Made by a program: the position numbers and the translations under genes
The notes under the pieces: generated by a model
Told to the model about the DNA's origin: nothing
The model's database searches: none
What the model saw: only the letters and a program-made list of their open reading frames with translations
Shown: positions 25,666 through 34,263 of the stretch, in pieces
Layout: each line of letters begins with the position of its first letter
Position numbering within the stretch: the stretch's first letter is position 1
NCBI RefSeq assembly: GCF_041902385.1
Contig: NZ_CP169244.1
Location: 3,782,001 to 3,846,000 of the forward strand
Length of the DNA stretch: 64,000 nucleotides
Direction of reading: 5' to 3'
Origin: Arcticibacter sp041902385
GTDB taxonomy: Bacteria > Bacteroidota > Bacteroidia > Sphingobacteriales > Sphingobacteriaceae

Positions 25666-25799
25666 GATGGCAGTGCCGGAAGGTTTCTCACTCCGTTCAG
25701 GACTTTGCCGGGATTGCTTTTTTGCCGGCCGCTTTTGTCTTTTTATTCTGTTCTCAAACAAGTTCAGGATCAGGGTGTTCCTAATTTAAACATCTGCAT

Positions 25800-26042
25800 A
25801 TGACACCCCGTGTAATAATCTCAGTCACTATAGCGAGCCTTTATTTGCTTGTATTTCTTGTTTTTGTCGGCTTTCAGAACTCCACCGCAGCGGCCTGGAT
25901 GTTCTTCTTTTCGCCCCTTGTTATTGGCACTATGGCTTATATGATCGTGAGATACGGCGAGTATACCGGGGGCGAGCTAAAGCCTGATGAGGAGTGGGGA
26001 TACGAAGACAAAGACCGCAGTAAGCTGGGCTTGTTCTGGTAA
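25800..26042 (+). CDS. Small two-helix membrane protein
   Basis: An 80-residue protein with two hydrophobic helices (ISVTIASLYLLVFLVFVGF and AAAWMFFFSPLVIGTMAYMI) and an acidic, charged C-terminal tail (ELKPDEEWGYEDKDRSKLG). No family recognised. The clean membrane pattern and polar tail favour a real gene. Confidence 0.6.
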   Translation: MTPRVIISVTIASLYLLVFLVFVGFQNSTAAAWMFFFSPLVIGTMAYMIVRYGEYTGGELKPDEEWGYEDKDRSKLGLFW

Positions 26043-26170
26043 GGCGCTGGTCAGGCAAGCAAACGAAAGTGTGACGAAAATAGCGGAGAAAGAATAGTGA
26101 ATTTTTTCTTGCAGAGGTTAAATTTTTTTATTTAACTTTAACTTAATTCGTTACCCTTAAACCTAAGCTA

Positions 26171-26374
26171 ATGGCTTATTACCTGCTAACCGGCCTTTTG
26201 TATCTCGCTTATGTAAGCTTGACAAGTACCAAGGAAGAAATACAAGAATTAATAAATTCCACAGAGAAGTGTTCTTTAGGCAAAACTGTCGGATATATGG
26301 TTTTGTTCCTTATCATATGCTTTACCGTTACCACCTGGCCCTATTCCATCTACAGGAATCTTACAGACTCTTAG
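26171..26374 (+). CDS. Small membrane protein
   Basis: A 67-residue protein with an N-terminal helix (YYLLTGLLYLAYVSLTS), a charged loop (TKEEIQELINSTEKCS) and a second helix (VGYMVLFLIICFTVTTWPY). No family recognised. It is preceded by an A/T-rich inverted repeat (GTTAAAT...ATTTAAC near 26115-26135). Confidence 0.5.
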   Translation: MAYYLLTGLLYLAYVSLTSTKEEIQELINSTEKCSLGKTVGYMVLFLIICFTVTTWPYSIYRNLTDS

Positions 26375-26443
26375 AGCGAAGGGTCTGAGGCGAGCCGGTC
26401 TCTCTGCGGAGGCTCCGGTCAACCAGTCCGTGCTTTTTTTTGT

Positions 26444-27085
26444 CTACGAAGCGGTGTAAAACTCTTCTTTTTCTGTGGTATGGACGCGGATAAGGCCCGA
26501 CAGGACCAGGTTAACCAGTATCCGCTGCGCTCTGCGCCTCGAAAGGTTCAGCATCTTGCTGTATTCACGGGCTGTAATCCGCTCGTTCGTGTCTAAATAC
26601 TCAAGCAGGGCTTTTTCTTTACTTGAATATTCAATCAGTACGCCTTCGTCTTTCGCATCGGCTTTTAGCACGTCGACTACAATCTTGCTGGCCAGCAGGC
26701 TTTTGTCCTTTACCCGTATGTAGACCCACCATTTGTTATCCTCACCGAGCGCATAGTGGGGCTTCATGTCACTTTCCTTGATTTCGGCAACCAGCACGAT
26801 CTTGTCGTCCATATACACTTCCTCAAAGGTTGGCTCAAGGGCAGGACGGCAATAAAAATGGGCGGCCTTGGTGAGCATGTATTTTTCTTCATCTTCCGAT
26901 CTCACCCCTTTTACTTCTCCATTATCGGCTACCCCGATCAGTAACCTTCCGCCTTTGTTGTTTGCAAATGCCACAAGGGTCTTGGCTATCTTTGAACAGG
27001 AAGTAATGGTTTTCTTAAAATCTAAAGAAACTTCTTCGCCTTCTAAAATTAGCTGCCTGATATGGTAGGGCTTCAATCGATTCAT
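26444..27085 (-). CDS. AlbA_2/Schlafen-domain putative DNA-binding protein
   Basis: A 213-residue protein. Residues 10-125 form an AlbA_2 (Schlafen-type, often labelled ATP-binding) domain: EGEEVSLDFKKTITSCSKIA, FANNKGGRLLIGVADNGEVK and WWVYIRVKDKSLLAS. The C-terminal 60 residues look like a winged helix (ITAREYSKMLNLSRRRAQRI, then LVNLVLSGLIRVH). This pairing is common in transcription regulators of unknown target. It is followed upstream by the DUF4442 gene on the same strand after 21 bases, so the two are likely co-transcribed. Confidence 0.82.
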   Translation of the reverse strand: MNRLKPYHIRQLILEGEEVSLDFKKTITSCSKIAKTLVAFANNKGGRLLIGVADNGEVKGVRSEDEEKYMLTKAAHFYCRPALEPTFEEVYMDDKIVLVAEIKESDMKPHYALGEDNKWWVYIRVKDKSLLASKIVVDVLKADAKDEGVLIEYSSKEKALLEYLDTNERITAREYSKMLNLSRRRAQRILVNLVLSGLIRVHTTEKEEFYTAS

Positions 27086-27106
27086 TTACAGATAAAATAA
27101 GTAACA

Positions 27107-27586
27107 TTAGGCGGTTTCTGTTTTAACGTTGTGAAGTTTACGTACGTAAACCACGCTCTCTACAGACGCGCACAGCTCCCCCTGCTTGTCCACAATAGCA
27201 ACAGGATGGCTTTTTACATACTTCCCTTCGGTGTCAAGCGCCAGGCAGGCTTCATCCAGAACGGCCTCCGATAGTTCGACCCGGAAATACAAAGCAGTCA
27301 TGCCCGGCTTCAGATAGTCAATTTCTGCTGCTTTTTGCCATACCAGCGTTTTATAGCCCCTCTTTAGCAGCGCCTGATGAAACAGAACGGCATAAAAAGG
27401 ATCAGCTGCGCTATAGATCGTTCCGCCGAATATAGAACGGTTGTAATTGATATTTAATATGCTTTTGCAAATTTTAACGTCAACCGATCTGAAGTCTCTG
27501 CCGATATTTTTTACCCAGATCCGCTGCAGCAGAAGTGGCGGATAAAACCGAAGCACCCACTTTAATGTCCTTTCCGATACCAGCAT
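27107..27586 (-). CDS. DUF4442 hotdog-fold putative thioesterase
   Basis: A 159-residue single-domain protein of the DUF4442 family, a hotdog fold related to acyl-CoA thioesterases. Seen features: LRFYPPLLLQRIWVKNIGRD, NYNRSIFGGTIYSAADPFYA (the helix that carries the catalytic residues) and WQKAAEIDYLKPGMTALYFR. Substrate unknown. First gene of a two-gene leftward unit with the AlbA_2 protein. Confidence 0.82.
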   Translation of the reverse strand: MLVSERTLKWVLRFYPPLLLQRIWVKNIGRDFRSVDVKICKSILNINYNRSIFGGTIYSAADPFYAVLFHQALLKRGYKTLVWQKAAEIDYLKPGMTALYFRVELSEAVLDEACLALDTEGKYVKSHPVAIVDKQGELCASVESVVYVRKLHNVKTETA

Positions 27587-27781
27587 TCCTGATTGGTATT
27601 ATTGTTGCAGTAATAAAATTGCATGAGCCAGGCTCATACAAAGAGACGATTGTAATTTAAAGGCCCCTGCTTGCCCTAAAGCACGGCTCAGCTTCCGTTT
27701 AAATAGAAAGAACGCTGATCAGGTGCTGGTAATGACAAACATTCATTGAACCAAACGAACAATAATAACAATAAAAAACCT

Positions 27782-28045
27782 ATGAAAACAAAAGCGCTTA
27801 AAATTGCCATTGCGGCCTGTCTGACCTTCTCGCTTGCTTCGTGTGGCGGCAATGGTACCCGTAATGCAGACCAGGAAGGCGACACGACTCTTACTGATTC
27901 GCCAAACAATACACAGGTAGAAGGCACTGATACTATGATGACCGACACGGCAGCTACGGGACAGGCGCCCGGAGGAGCTGTAGGTCCGGAAGGGCAGGGG
28001 GCCACTACCGATACCACCTCAAGATCAAGCATGCCAGCCCACTAG
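27782..28045 (+). CDS. Small acidic lipoprotein
   Basis: An 87-residue lipoprotein started at the ATG at 27782, which gives a perfect signal peptide (KTKALKIAIAACLTFSLASC, Cys as lipid site). The mature part is low-complexity and rich in Thr, Asp, Gly and Pro (DTTLTDSPNNTQVEGTDTMM), probably disordered in the periplasm. Such short Thr/Asp-rich lipoproteins are common in Sphingobacteriaceae, with no known role. A terminator follows. Confidence 0.72.
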   Translation: MKTKALKIAIAACLTFSLASCGGNGTRNADQEGDTTLTDSPNNTQVEGTDTMMTDTAATGQAPGGAVGPEGQGATTDTTSRSSMPAH

Positions 28046-28095
28046 GGAAACTTGCTCCGCAGGCGGCACTCTGCCCAACCGCTTCAGGAATTTAT

Positions 28096-28130
28096 GCCCG
28101 GAAGAAAGAATGGTCTCTTCCGGGCTTTTT
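28096..28130 (+). terminator. Terminator of the small lipoprotein gene
   Basis: GCCCGGAAGA (28096-28105) pairs with TCTTCCGGGC (28116-28125), followed by five T residues. Confidence 0.9.
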
Positions 28131-28402
28131 ATGTTAAGGAAGTCTTATGCGAGAGGGATCAGCCTCCTGGCTGACCGTATTGCTCCGCGAAAAGCTTGTG
28201 AAGTTGTAGCAGCAATGCGTGCGCACTACCTCTGCAGCGGCCATTTACGTTCAGACCTTCGGCAGAAGCATCCTTAAACGCCCTCCACGAAGAGCAATGC
28301 ATGCAAACCGAACGTTTCTCCCGACGGCGGAAACGCAAATTGACTTTCAGGGAAAATTGCTAAATTGCGACAACAACTAATTCTACAAAAACAACGAAAA
28401 AA
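28131..28402. other. Gene-free spacer before the DUF2911 gene
   Basis: No gene or repeat seen. Near its end, TTG (28340-28342) and TAAATTGC (28361-28368) are 18 bases apart and could be a weak -33/-7 promoter for the DUF2911 gene. Confidence 0.35.
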
Positions 28403-28936
28403 ATGAAAAAGCCAGTTTTATTACAGCTGAATGCTCTGAGTATCCTTCTTCTGACATTCTTCTTTTCCAGCGCAGCTTTTGCTCAGCAAGGCAAGCCTGT
28501 AGCCAGTCCCCGCGACAGCGTGAGTGGCAAAATCGGTACTGCGAAGGTGGAAATTAACTACGGAAGTCCCTCTGTGAAAGGCCGGCAGATCTGGGGAGGC
28601 CTTGAAAGCTACGGGAAGGTATGGAGAGCCGGTGCAAACGGCGCCACAACTTTTACGACCGACAAGGATGTGACGGTTGAAGGCAAGCGTCTGCCCGCAG
28701 GTTCTTATGCTTTCTTTGTTATTCCTCAGGAGGGAAATCAGCCCTGGACGGTTATCTTTAATAAGACCGCAAAGCAATGGGGTGCTTATAAATACGACCA
28801 GGCGCAGGATGCTCTTCGTGTTTCTGTAAAGCCGAAGAAGGTCAGCGAAGTTCAGGAACAGCTGAAGTATGTGATCACCAGGAAAGGCTTCGAACTAAGA
28901 TGGGAGCACATTCAGTTGCCCGTTTCTGTAAAATAA
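28403..28936 (+). CDS. Exported DUF2911 protein
   Basis: A 177-residue periplasmic protein with a signal peptide (hydrophobic LSILLLTFFFSSAAFA, cleavage near AQQ). The mature part carries the DUF2911 pattern: SPRDSVSGKIGTAKVEINYG, SPSVKGRQIWGG, GKVWRAGANGATTFTTDKDV and LPAGSYAFFVIP. These domains are frequent in Bacteroidota and sometimes carry TPR repeats, which are absent here. Function unknown. Confidence 0.85.
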   Translation: MKKPVLLQLNALSILLLTFFFSSAAFAQQGKPVASPRDSVSGKIGTAKVEINYGSPSVKGRQIWGGLESYGKVWRAGANGATTFTTDKDVTVEGKRLPAGSYAFFVIPQEGNQPWTVIFNKTAKQWGAYKYDQAQDALRVSVKPKKVSEVQEQLKYVITRKGFELRWEHIQLPVSVK

Positions 28937-28974
28937 ATCAATCTTTTAGCTGCAATCGCACAGGCGGCGACCGG

Positions 28975-29340
28975 GGCAAGCCGGGGGTTCTTTGCCGCTA
29001 TTGAAAGGCAAAGACACTTTCGCAAAAGGGCTTCAAATGCAGGGCCCTCAAGCGGAAACCCGGGCAAGCTAAAGGTTCTTTACTGCTATTGAAAGACAAA
29101 GACATTTTCTCCAACGGATCGGATGTGCTGGCCGCGCAAAGGGGAACGAAAGCAGGCTGAAAGTTTTTTGCAGTTATTAAAAGACAGCGGCCCTTGCACA
29201 AAAATCCTTCATCTGCCGGCTGCACAAGCAGAAATGAAAGCAAGCGGAATGTTCTTCCTGCCCGTTGAGGACCGAATGGATTTTCACAAAAATATTACCT
29301 GTCTTGCAGGAGCAGATGTCTCGGAAACTTTTTTATTTGC
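28975..29340 (+). repeat. 88-base tandem repeat family, array 2 (about 4 diverged units)
   Basis: GGTTCTTTGCCGCTATTGAA at 28986, GGTTCTTTACTGCTATTGAA at 29074, AGTTTTTTGCAGTTATTAAA at 29162 and a weak copy ATGTTCTTCCTGCCCGTTGA at 29249 are spaced 88, 88 and 87 bases. The parts between also align, for example AGAAATGAAAGCAAGCGGA here with GGAAATGAAAGCGGATTGA at 33.82 kb. The period is not a multiple of three, so this is not a coding repeat. Confidence 0.72.
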
Positions 29341-29386
29341 GCCCGCAGTATAGATCCTGCGGGCTTTTTTTAATTCTTACTAAAGT

Positions 29387-31852
29387 ATGTCAATCAGACT
29401 GAGATCGCTTTTTCTTTTCCTTGCAATATCATCAACAGCTGCGGCCCAGCAGGTGAGGCCGGCTTCTTCCGTAGAAATACAGCACAAGTTGCTTCAGCTG
29501 AACCGCCTGGTCAATGTTCTTTACTTTGCTGCTCACCCCGACGATGAGAATACGCGCCTGCTGGCCTGGCTCGTCAACGATCAGCATGTGCGCACCGCCT
29601 ATCTCTCCCTCACTCGGGGCGACGGGGGGCAGAACATCCTGGGAAGGGAGCAGGGTGCAGCGCTCGGCCTCATCCGCACCTACGAGCTGCTCGAGGCGAG
29701 AAAGATTGACGGAGCGGAGCAGTTCTTTACGAGAGCTGTCGACTTCGGCTTCTCTAAGAACTCTGACGAAACGTTTGAGCACTGGAACCAGGAGCTGCTT
29801 ACTGAAGATGCAGCCTGGACTATCCGTAGTTTCCGTCCTGATGTTATCATTTGCCGCTTCCCGCCCGACTACCGCGCCGGCCATGGGCAGCATGCTGCTT
29901 CTGCTATTATTGCTGCTAAAGCCTTTCTGGCCGCGGGCAATAAAGATGCGTTTAAGGCGCAGCTTCAGTCGCTGAGCGTATGGCAGCCGAGGCGGATCTT
30001 ACTAAACACCTATCGCTTCGGCAGCAATAACACCACGGCCGAGTCGCAGTTTAAGGTCGCTACCGGACAGTATAAGCCGCAGATTGGAATGGGCTACAGT
30101 GAACTGGCGGGCAAAAGCAGGAGTGTGCACCGCAGTCAGGGCGCTGGCACCCCTTCAGTGCCGGGCATCCAGACCGAGTATTTCGCCCTGGTAGACGGCG
30201 AACCGCTTTCCTCCAGCTTATTCGACGGCATCGATATCACCTGGAACAGGGTGGGCAGAAAAGACATAGGCGACCACCTTAGCCGGATCATTGCAAGCTT
30301 TGACTATACCCGCCCCGATAAAGGTGTGCCTGAACTCCTTAAGCTCCGAAAAGAGATCAGAACGGTGAAGGACAGCTACTGGCGTGCTGAGAAGCTGAAC
30401 GAGCTTGACCGACTTATTCTGGACTGTGCCGGCTTTATGGCCGAGTTTTACACGGGGCAGCCTGAAGCAGTAGGCGGCGATCGGCTTAGCTTCACTTTTA
30501 ATGCCATCGCAAGATCGGAAACGCCCGTCAGCCTGGAATCCCTCAAGTGGCCGGGGCGATCTGAGTCGCTTCGCAAAACGCTAGGGAATGACCTGCTGTT
30601 CAGCGCCTCTTACTCCCTCGATTTGCCTGCTAATGCACCTGTTTCTGAACCGTACTGGCTGAGCAGGCCTGGGAAGGATCCCTTCCATTATTATGCGCCT
30701 TCAGACAGCATCCGCGGTCTTCCCGAGGCTCCAAATGAGCTCGCGGCATCGGCAGGCCTCACCATAGGAGATGAACATTTCTCAGTACAAGTGCCACTTT
30801 CGTACAAGCGGCTCGACCCCGTCAAGGGCGACATCGCGGAGGCTCTTCGTGTGGTTCCCGCCGTTATCACCAGCTTCACCAATAATCTTCTCGTTGCTAA
30901 CGATAAGGGAGAGCTGCAGGCAGGTGTCCGACTTCATGCTATGAAGGAGATCACGAATGCCTCCCTGTCGGTTGTCTCCGGCAATCAGGAACTGAGTCGT
31001 GTTGCATCTATCAGCCTGAAGGCCAATACCGATACCGTTATTCAGCTTACCATGCGCGCCCCTGCTGTCACTTCGGCAACAAAGGAAAATGCAATACGGG
31101 CAGTGGTTAAGGCAGGTGGAAATGAGTTTTCCCGGGCGCAGCACCTCATTCATTATGATCATATACCAACCCTGCAGTACTTTACCCCGGCAGAGGCAAA
31201 GGTCTTGTCGAAGAACTGGAAAGTGACTGTAAAGAAGATCGGATACATAGAGGGCGCGGGAGATTATACAGCCGATTTCCTGCGCCTCGCAGGACTTGAA
31301 GTGACGGTTTTGAAAGACGAAGATTTCGCATCCGCTGCCAGTCTCGCTCAGTACGACGCTATTGTGACCGGCGTAAGAGCGGTAAATACCGAAAAGAGGA
31401 TGAGTTACTGGCTGCCTGTGCTTCATCAGTACGTGCGGAACGGCGGCACACTGGTCATGCAATACAATACCCTGCAGGATTTATCAACCAGGCAGATAGG
31501 TCCTTATCCTTTTGAGCTTGCTAACCTGAGGGTGACAGAGGAGGATGCTGATGTAACTTTGACCGACCCCGCCCACCGGCTGTTCAATTACCCCAACAAG
31601 ATAAGTAAGGACGATTTTGCGGGATGGGTACAGGAGCGGGGATTATACTTTCCGGGTACCTGGGACAGCCACTACCAGACCCTTTTCTCCATGCACGACA
31701 AGGGCGAAGAGGCGTTGAAGGGAAGTACCTTATACACCCCTTACGGCAAGGGTCACTACATTTACACGAGCCTGGCTTTCTTCAGGCAGCTTCCCGCAGG
31801 AAACAGAGGAGCTGTGAGATTGCTGATGAACATGTTATCGGTTGGAAAATGA
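29387..31852 (+). CDS. Exported PIG-L family deacetylase with C-terminal extension
   Basis: An 821-residue protein. After a signal peptide (SLFLFLAISSTAAA) the PIG-L/LmbE domain (about residues 40-210) shows the zinc motif AHPDDE, then RGDGGQN and the third ligand in RAGHGQHAASA. Family enzymes remove N-acetyl groups from sugars such as GlcNAc. A long C-terminal region follows, with beta-rich domains and a GATase1-like end (TADFLRLAGLEVTVLKDEDF, YDAIVTGVRAVNTEKRM, GTLVMQYNT). It is the first gene of a tightly overlapping set with a 35-residue membrane peptide and a symporter, so a periplasmic deacetylation product may be imported by the symporter. Confidence 0.88.
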   Translation: MSIRLRSLFLFLAISSTAAAQQVRPASSVEIQHKLLQLNRLVNVLYFAAHPDDENTRLLAWLVNDQHVRTAYLSLTRGDGGQNILGREQGAALGLIRTYELLEARKIDGAEQFFTRAVDFGFSKNSDETFEHWNQELLTEDAAWTIRSFRPDVIICRFPPDYRAGHGQHAASAIIAAKAFLAAGNKDAFKAQLQSLSVWQPRRILLNTYRFGSNNTTAESQFKVATGQYKPQIGMGYSELAGKSRSVHRSQGAGTPSVPGIQTEYFALVDGEPLSSSLFDGIDITWNRVGRKDIGDHLSRIIASFDYTRPDKGVPELLKLRKEIRTVKDSYWRAEKLNELDRLILDCAGFMAEFYTGQPEAVGGDRLSFTFNAIARSETPVSLESLKWPGRSESLRKTLGNDLLFSASYSLDLPANAPVSEPYWLSRPGKDPFHYYAPSDSIRGLPEAPNELAASAGLTIGDEHFSVQVPLSYKRLDPVKGDIAEALRVVPAVITSFTNNLLVANDKGELQAGVRLHAMKEITNASLSVVSGNQELSRVASISLKANTDTVIQLTMRAPAVTSATKENAIRAVVKAGGNEFSRAQHLIHYDHIPTLQYFTPAEAKVLSKNWKVTVKKIGYIEGAGDYTADFLRLAGLEVTVLKDEDFASAASLAQYDAIVTGVRAVNTEKRMSYWLPVLHQYVRNGGTLVMQYNTLQDLSTRQIGPYPFELANLRVTEEDADVTLTDPAHRLFNYPNKISKDDFAGWVQERGLYFPGTWDSHYQTLFSMHDKGEEALKGSTLYTPYGKGHYIYTSLAFFRQLPAGNRGAVRLLMNMLSVGK

Positions 31853-31956
31853 CGCCTTCAGAAAAGCACGACTGGAAATATTGGTACCTGGCGGTTCTGC
31901 TGTTCCTGGTCCTGCAGATCTTGTTGTATTACTGGTTCACTAAGCACTGGTCATGA
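31849..31956 (+). CDS. 35-residue single-span membrane peptide
   Basis: The frame encodes TPSEKHDWKYWYLAVLLFLV and LQILLYYWFTKHWS, a charged N-terminus and one helix. Its ATG overlaps the PIG-L stop (ATGA at 31849) and its TGA overlaps the symporter ATG (ATGA at 31953). This double overlap is strong evidence for translation. By analogy with small subunits of transporters it may be an accessory peptide of the symporter; that is inference. Confidence 0.78.
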   Translation: MTPSEKHDWKYWYLAVLLFLVLQILLYYWFTKHWS

Positions 31957-33665
31957 GCCTGACAGACTGGATCGTTCTGCTTTTAACACTCACACTGATC
32001 GTGATCTACGGCCTCTATAAAGGACGTAATCAGGAAGACGCGCAGTCGTATCTCCTGGCCGACAAGAAAATGCCCTGGTACGTAGTGCTTTTAGGCATCA
32101 TGGCCACGCAGGCGAGTGCTATTACCTTTATCTCGGCACCGGGCCAGGCATACGTGGACGGGATGAGGTTTGTGCAGTATTACTTCGGTCTGCCCATTGC
32201 CATGATCGTCATCTGCATCACCTTTATTCCCGTCTTCCAGCGACTCAATGTCTATACGGCTTATGAGTACCTCGAGCTGCGTTTCGACCGGAGGATGCGC
32301 CTTACTACCGCCGTCCTGTTCCTCTTTTCGCGGGCGTTGTCCACCGGCATCAGTATTTATGCTCCGTCTATCATCCTCTCCAGTATCCTGGGCTGGAACA
32401 TCTACCTGACCACGCTGGTCATGGGTGGTTTGCTTATTATTTACACTTGTGCCGGAGGGGCCGAGGCCGTGGCGCACACCCAGAAGCTTCAGTTTTTAAT
32501 CATCCTGGCGGGCATGGCACTCACGGCCTGGCTCCTCGTCGGGAAGCTGCCCGAAGGTATGGGACTGCGCGACGCGCTCTACCTCAGTGGCAAATCGGGA
32601 AAGCTAAACGTGATCACCACCGGCTTTGACTGGAAAGATAAGTACAACATCTGGAGCGGCGTAATCGGCGGGTTTTTTCTGGCCCTGTCTTACTTTGGCA
32701 CCGACCAGAGTCAGGTAGGCCGCTACATCACAGCCCGCGACACCCGCATGGCGCGGATGGGACTTTTGCTGAACGGCGTGGTAAAAGTGCCCATGCAGTT
32801 CGCCATCCTGCTGATCGGAGCCCTGCTCTTTGCTTTTTATACCTTTAATCCGGCTCCCTTGTATTTTAACGAGGTATCGTACCGCGCCCTGCAGCGTGCT
32901 CAGCCGCAAAAGACCGAACAAATACAGCGCTTATATCAGCATACACAGGAGCAGTACCGGCAGTCGGCCCTGGCCCTGGGGAAGAGCCGTCCCGACGGCG
33001 AGGGGAACGCCGAAGCGTTGTCTGACTTTCAGCACGCGCGGGGAGTTGTGGATTCCCTGAGAACCGAGGTCAGGGAGCTTATTCTGTCTAACGGTATTGG
33101 TACCGACGCCAATGACACCAACTACATCTTTTTGTATTTCGTAAAAAATACGCTTCCCCCCGGGCTGGTAGGCTTGCTCTTTGCCATCATTTTCCTTGCC
33201 TCCTGGGGCTCTGTTTCGGCCGCGCTCAACTCGCTGGCAGCCTCCTCACTGATGGACCTGCAGAGGCTCGACAAGAATGAGACCTGCACAGGAAAGCAGC
33301 AGATCTTATACGGGCGGCTGCATACGCTGTTCTGGGGAGTGCTGGGCATTGCTGTTGCCATGTTTGCCACGCGCATGGGGTCGCTCATCGAGGCCGTGAA
33401 CGTCCTGGGATCGCTCTTCTATGGCACCATTCTGGGCATTTTCCTGGTCGCCCTTTACATGAAACGCATCAATGGTACCAGCGTCTTCCTCGCTGCCGTG
33501 GTCACCGAAGGGGCGGTCTTGCTCATCTATTGGGCTGACGTTGTATCCTTCCTCTGGCTCAACGTAGTCGGCGCCCTGCTCGTGCCTCTGATCAGCGGGC
33601 TGCTTTTCTTCTTCCAGAGAACCCTCCCGGACCCGCCTTCACAGAAAGCAATGAAAGCCGACTGA
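31953..33665 (+). CDS. Sodium:solute symporter (SSS family)
   Basis: A 570-residue secondary transporter with about 13-14 membrane helices. Family features: DWIVLLLTLTLIVIYGLYKG at the start, LLADKKMPWYVVLLGIMATQ with ASAITFISAPGQAY, and YTAYEYLELRFDRRMR after helix 3. A large charged insertion near residues 315-385 (QRLYQHTQEQYRQ, then EALSDFQHARGVVDSLR) lies between helices, as in many Bacteroidota members. It probably uses Na+ to import a sugar or organic acid, perhaps one released by the neighbouring PIG-L enzyme. The last codons belong to the first unit of an 88-base tandem repeat. Confidence 0.92.
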   Translation: MSLTDWIVLLLTLTLIVIYGLYKGRNQEDAQSYLLADKKMPWYVVLLGIMATQASAITFISAPGQAYVDGMRFVQYYFGLPIAMIVICITFIPVFQRLNVYTAYEYLELRFDRRMRLTTAVLFLFSRALSTGISIYAPSIILSSILGWNIYLTTLVMGGLLIIYTCAGGAEAVAHTQKLQFLIILAGMALTAWLLVGKLPEGMGLRDALYLSGKSGKLNVITTGFDWKDKYNIWSGVIGGFFLALSYFGTDQSQVGRYITARDTRMARMGLLLNGVVKVPMQFAILLIGALLFAFYTFNPAPLYFNEVSYRALQRAQPQKTEQIQRLYQHTQEQYRQSALALGKSRPDGEGNAEALSDFQHARGVVDSLRTEVRELILSNGIGTDANDTNYIFLYFVKNTLPPGLVGLLFAIIFLASWGSVSAALNSLAASSLMDLQRLDKNETCTGKQQILYGRLHTLFWGVLGIAVAMFATRMGSLIEAVNVLGSLFYGTILGIFLVALYMKRINGTSVFLAAVVTEGAVLLIYWADVVSFLWLNVVGALLVPLISGLLFFFQRTLPDPPSQKAMKAD

Positions 33666-33865
33666 AGCGCCTTTGCTGTTCATAAAGAACAGTTAATCTT
33701 TCGGGAAGTACTCTCATGACTCGCCTTCACAAAATGCAATGAAAGCGGACTGAGGGTTTTTTGCGACGCTTAAGGAACGCGTAGTTTTTTAAGAAGCTTC
33801 CTTACGAGTCGCCTTCACAAAAGGAAATGAAAGCGGATTGAGGGTCTCCTGCAACATAGCACGAA
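33630..33865 (+). repeat. 88-base tandem repeat family, array 3, starting inside the symporter gene
   Basis: The segment ACTCGCCTTCACAAAATGCA and its variants start at 33630, 33718 and 33806, exactly 88 bases apart, and continue with ATGAAAGCGGACTGA and a GGTTTTTTGCGACGCTTAAG part. The first copy encodes the symporter C-terminus PPSQKAMKAD and stop; the other two are outside the gene. It aligns with arrays at 25.4 kb (opposite strand) and 29.0 kb. Confidence 0.8.
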
Positions 33866-34263
33866 CCTGCAGGCTTTCAGGGAACTGCTGGAGCAAGACG
33901 GAATCGAACTGGATATGACGGTCTTCTTTTTTGCCGGAAGGGCAAGCAAGTATTCACAACAAACATCCAGGACCTGCGCGTTCAAACGAAATTAAAAGTC
34001 GAATGAATACTCTTTCTGCCCTTTTAACTTAGCGAAACGATCGCACTAACCCCTTTTGAGATTCAGTTACAAACCTCAATAAACCAAGTGAAGCAGTCAC
34101 ATTGAGGTAGTCTGAAAAACTATTTATGATGTCAGTAACGCAAACAGACTCCCAGAAATTGCATTTACAAAGCCAGGCTCAGGAGAGGACGAACGCCCTG
34201 CGGCAACTCTCCCTGCCCTCAAAAAAAGCAATAACATGTTAGCAAAAAAGCGATCTTTGCAAA
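33866..34263. other. Gene-free spacer before hemF
   Basis: No supported gene. A 38-codon frame from 34126 has no features beyond chance. No terminator with a T-run was found for the symporter operon. Confidence 0.4.

Noticed and set aside
25575..25803. Short plus-strand frames in the 25.5 kb spacer
   Set aside because: They cover 88-base repeats that are homologous to clearly non-coding arrays, partly on the opposite strand.
31624..31848. Longer upstream start for the 35-residue membrane peptide
   Set aside because: The upstream part is only a shifted reading of the PIG-L gene; the ATG overlapping the PIG-L stop explains translation better.
34126..34242. 38-codon frame upstream of hemF as a possible leader peptide
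   Set aside because: No codon bias, no repeated amino acid, no structure after it; chance expectation is high.
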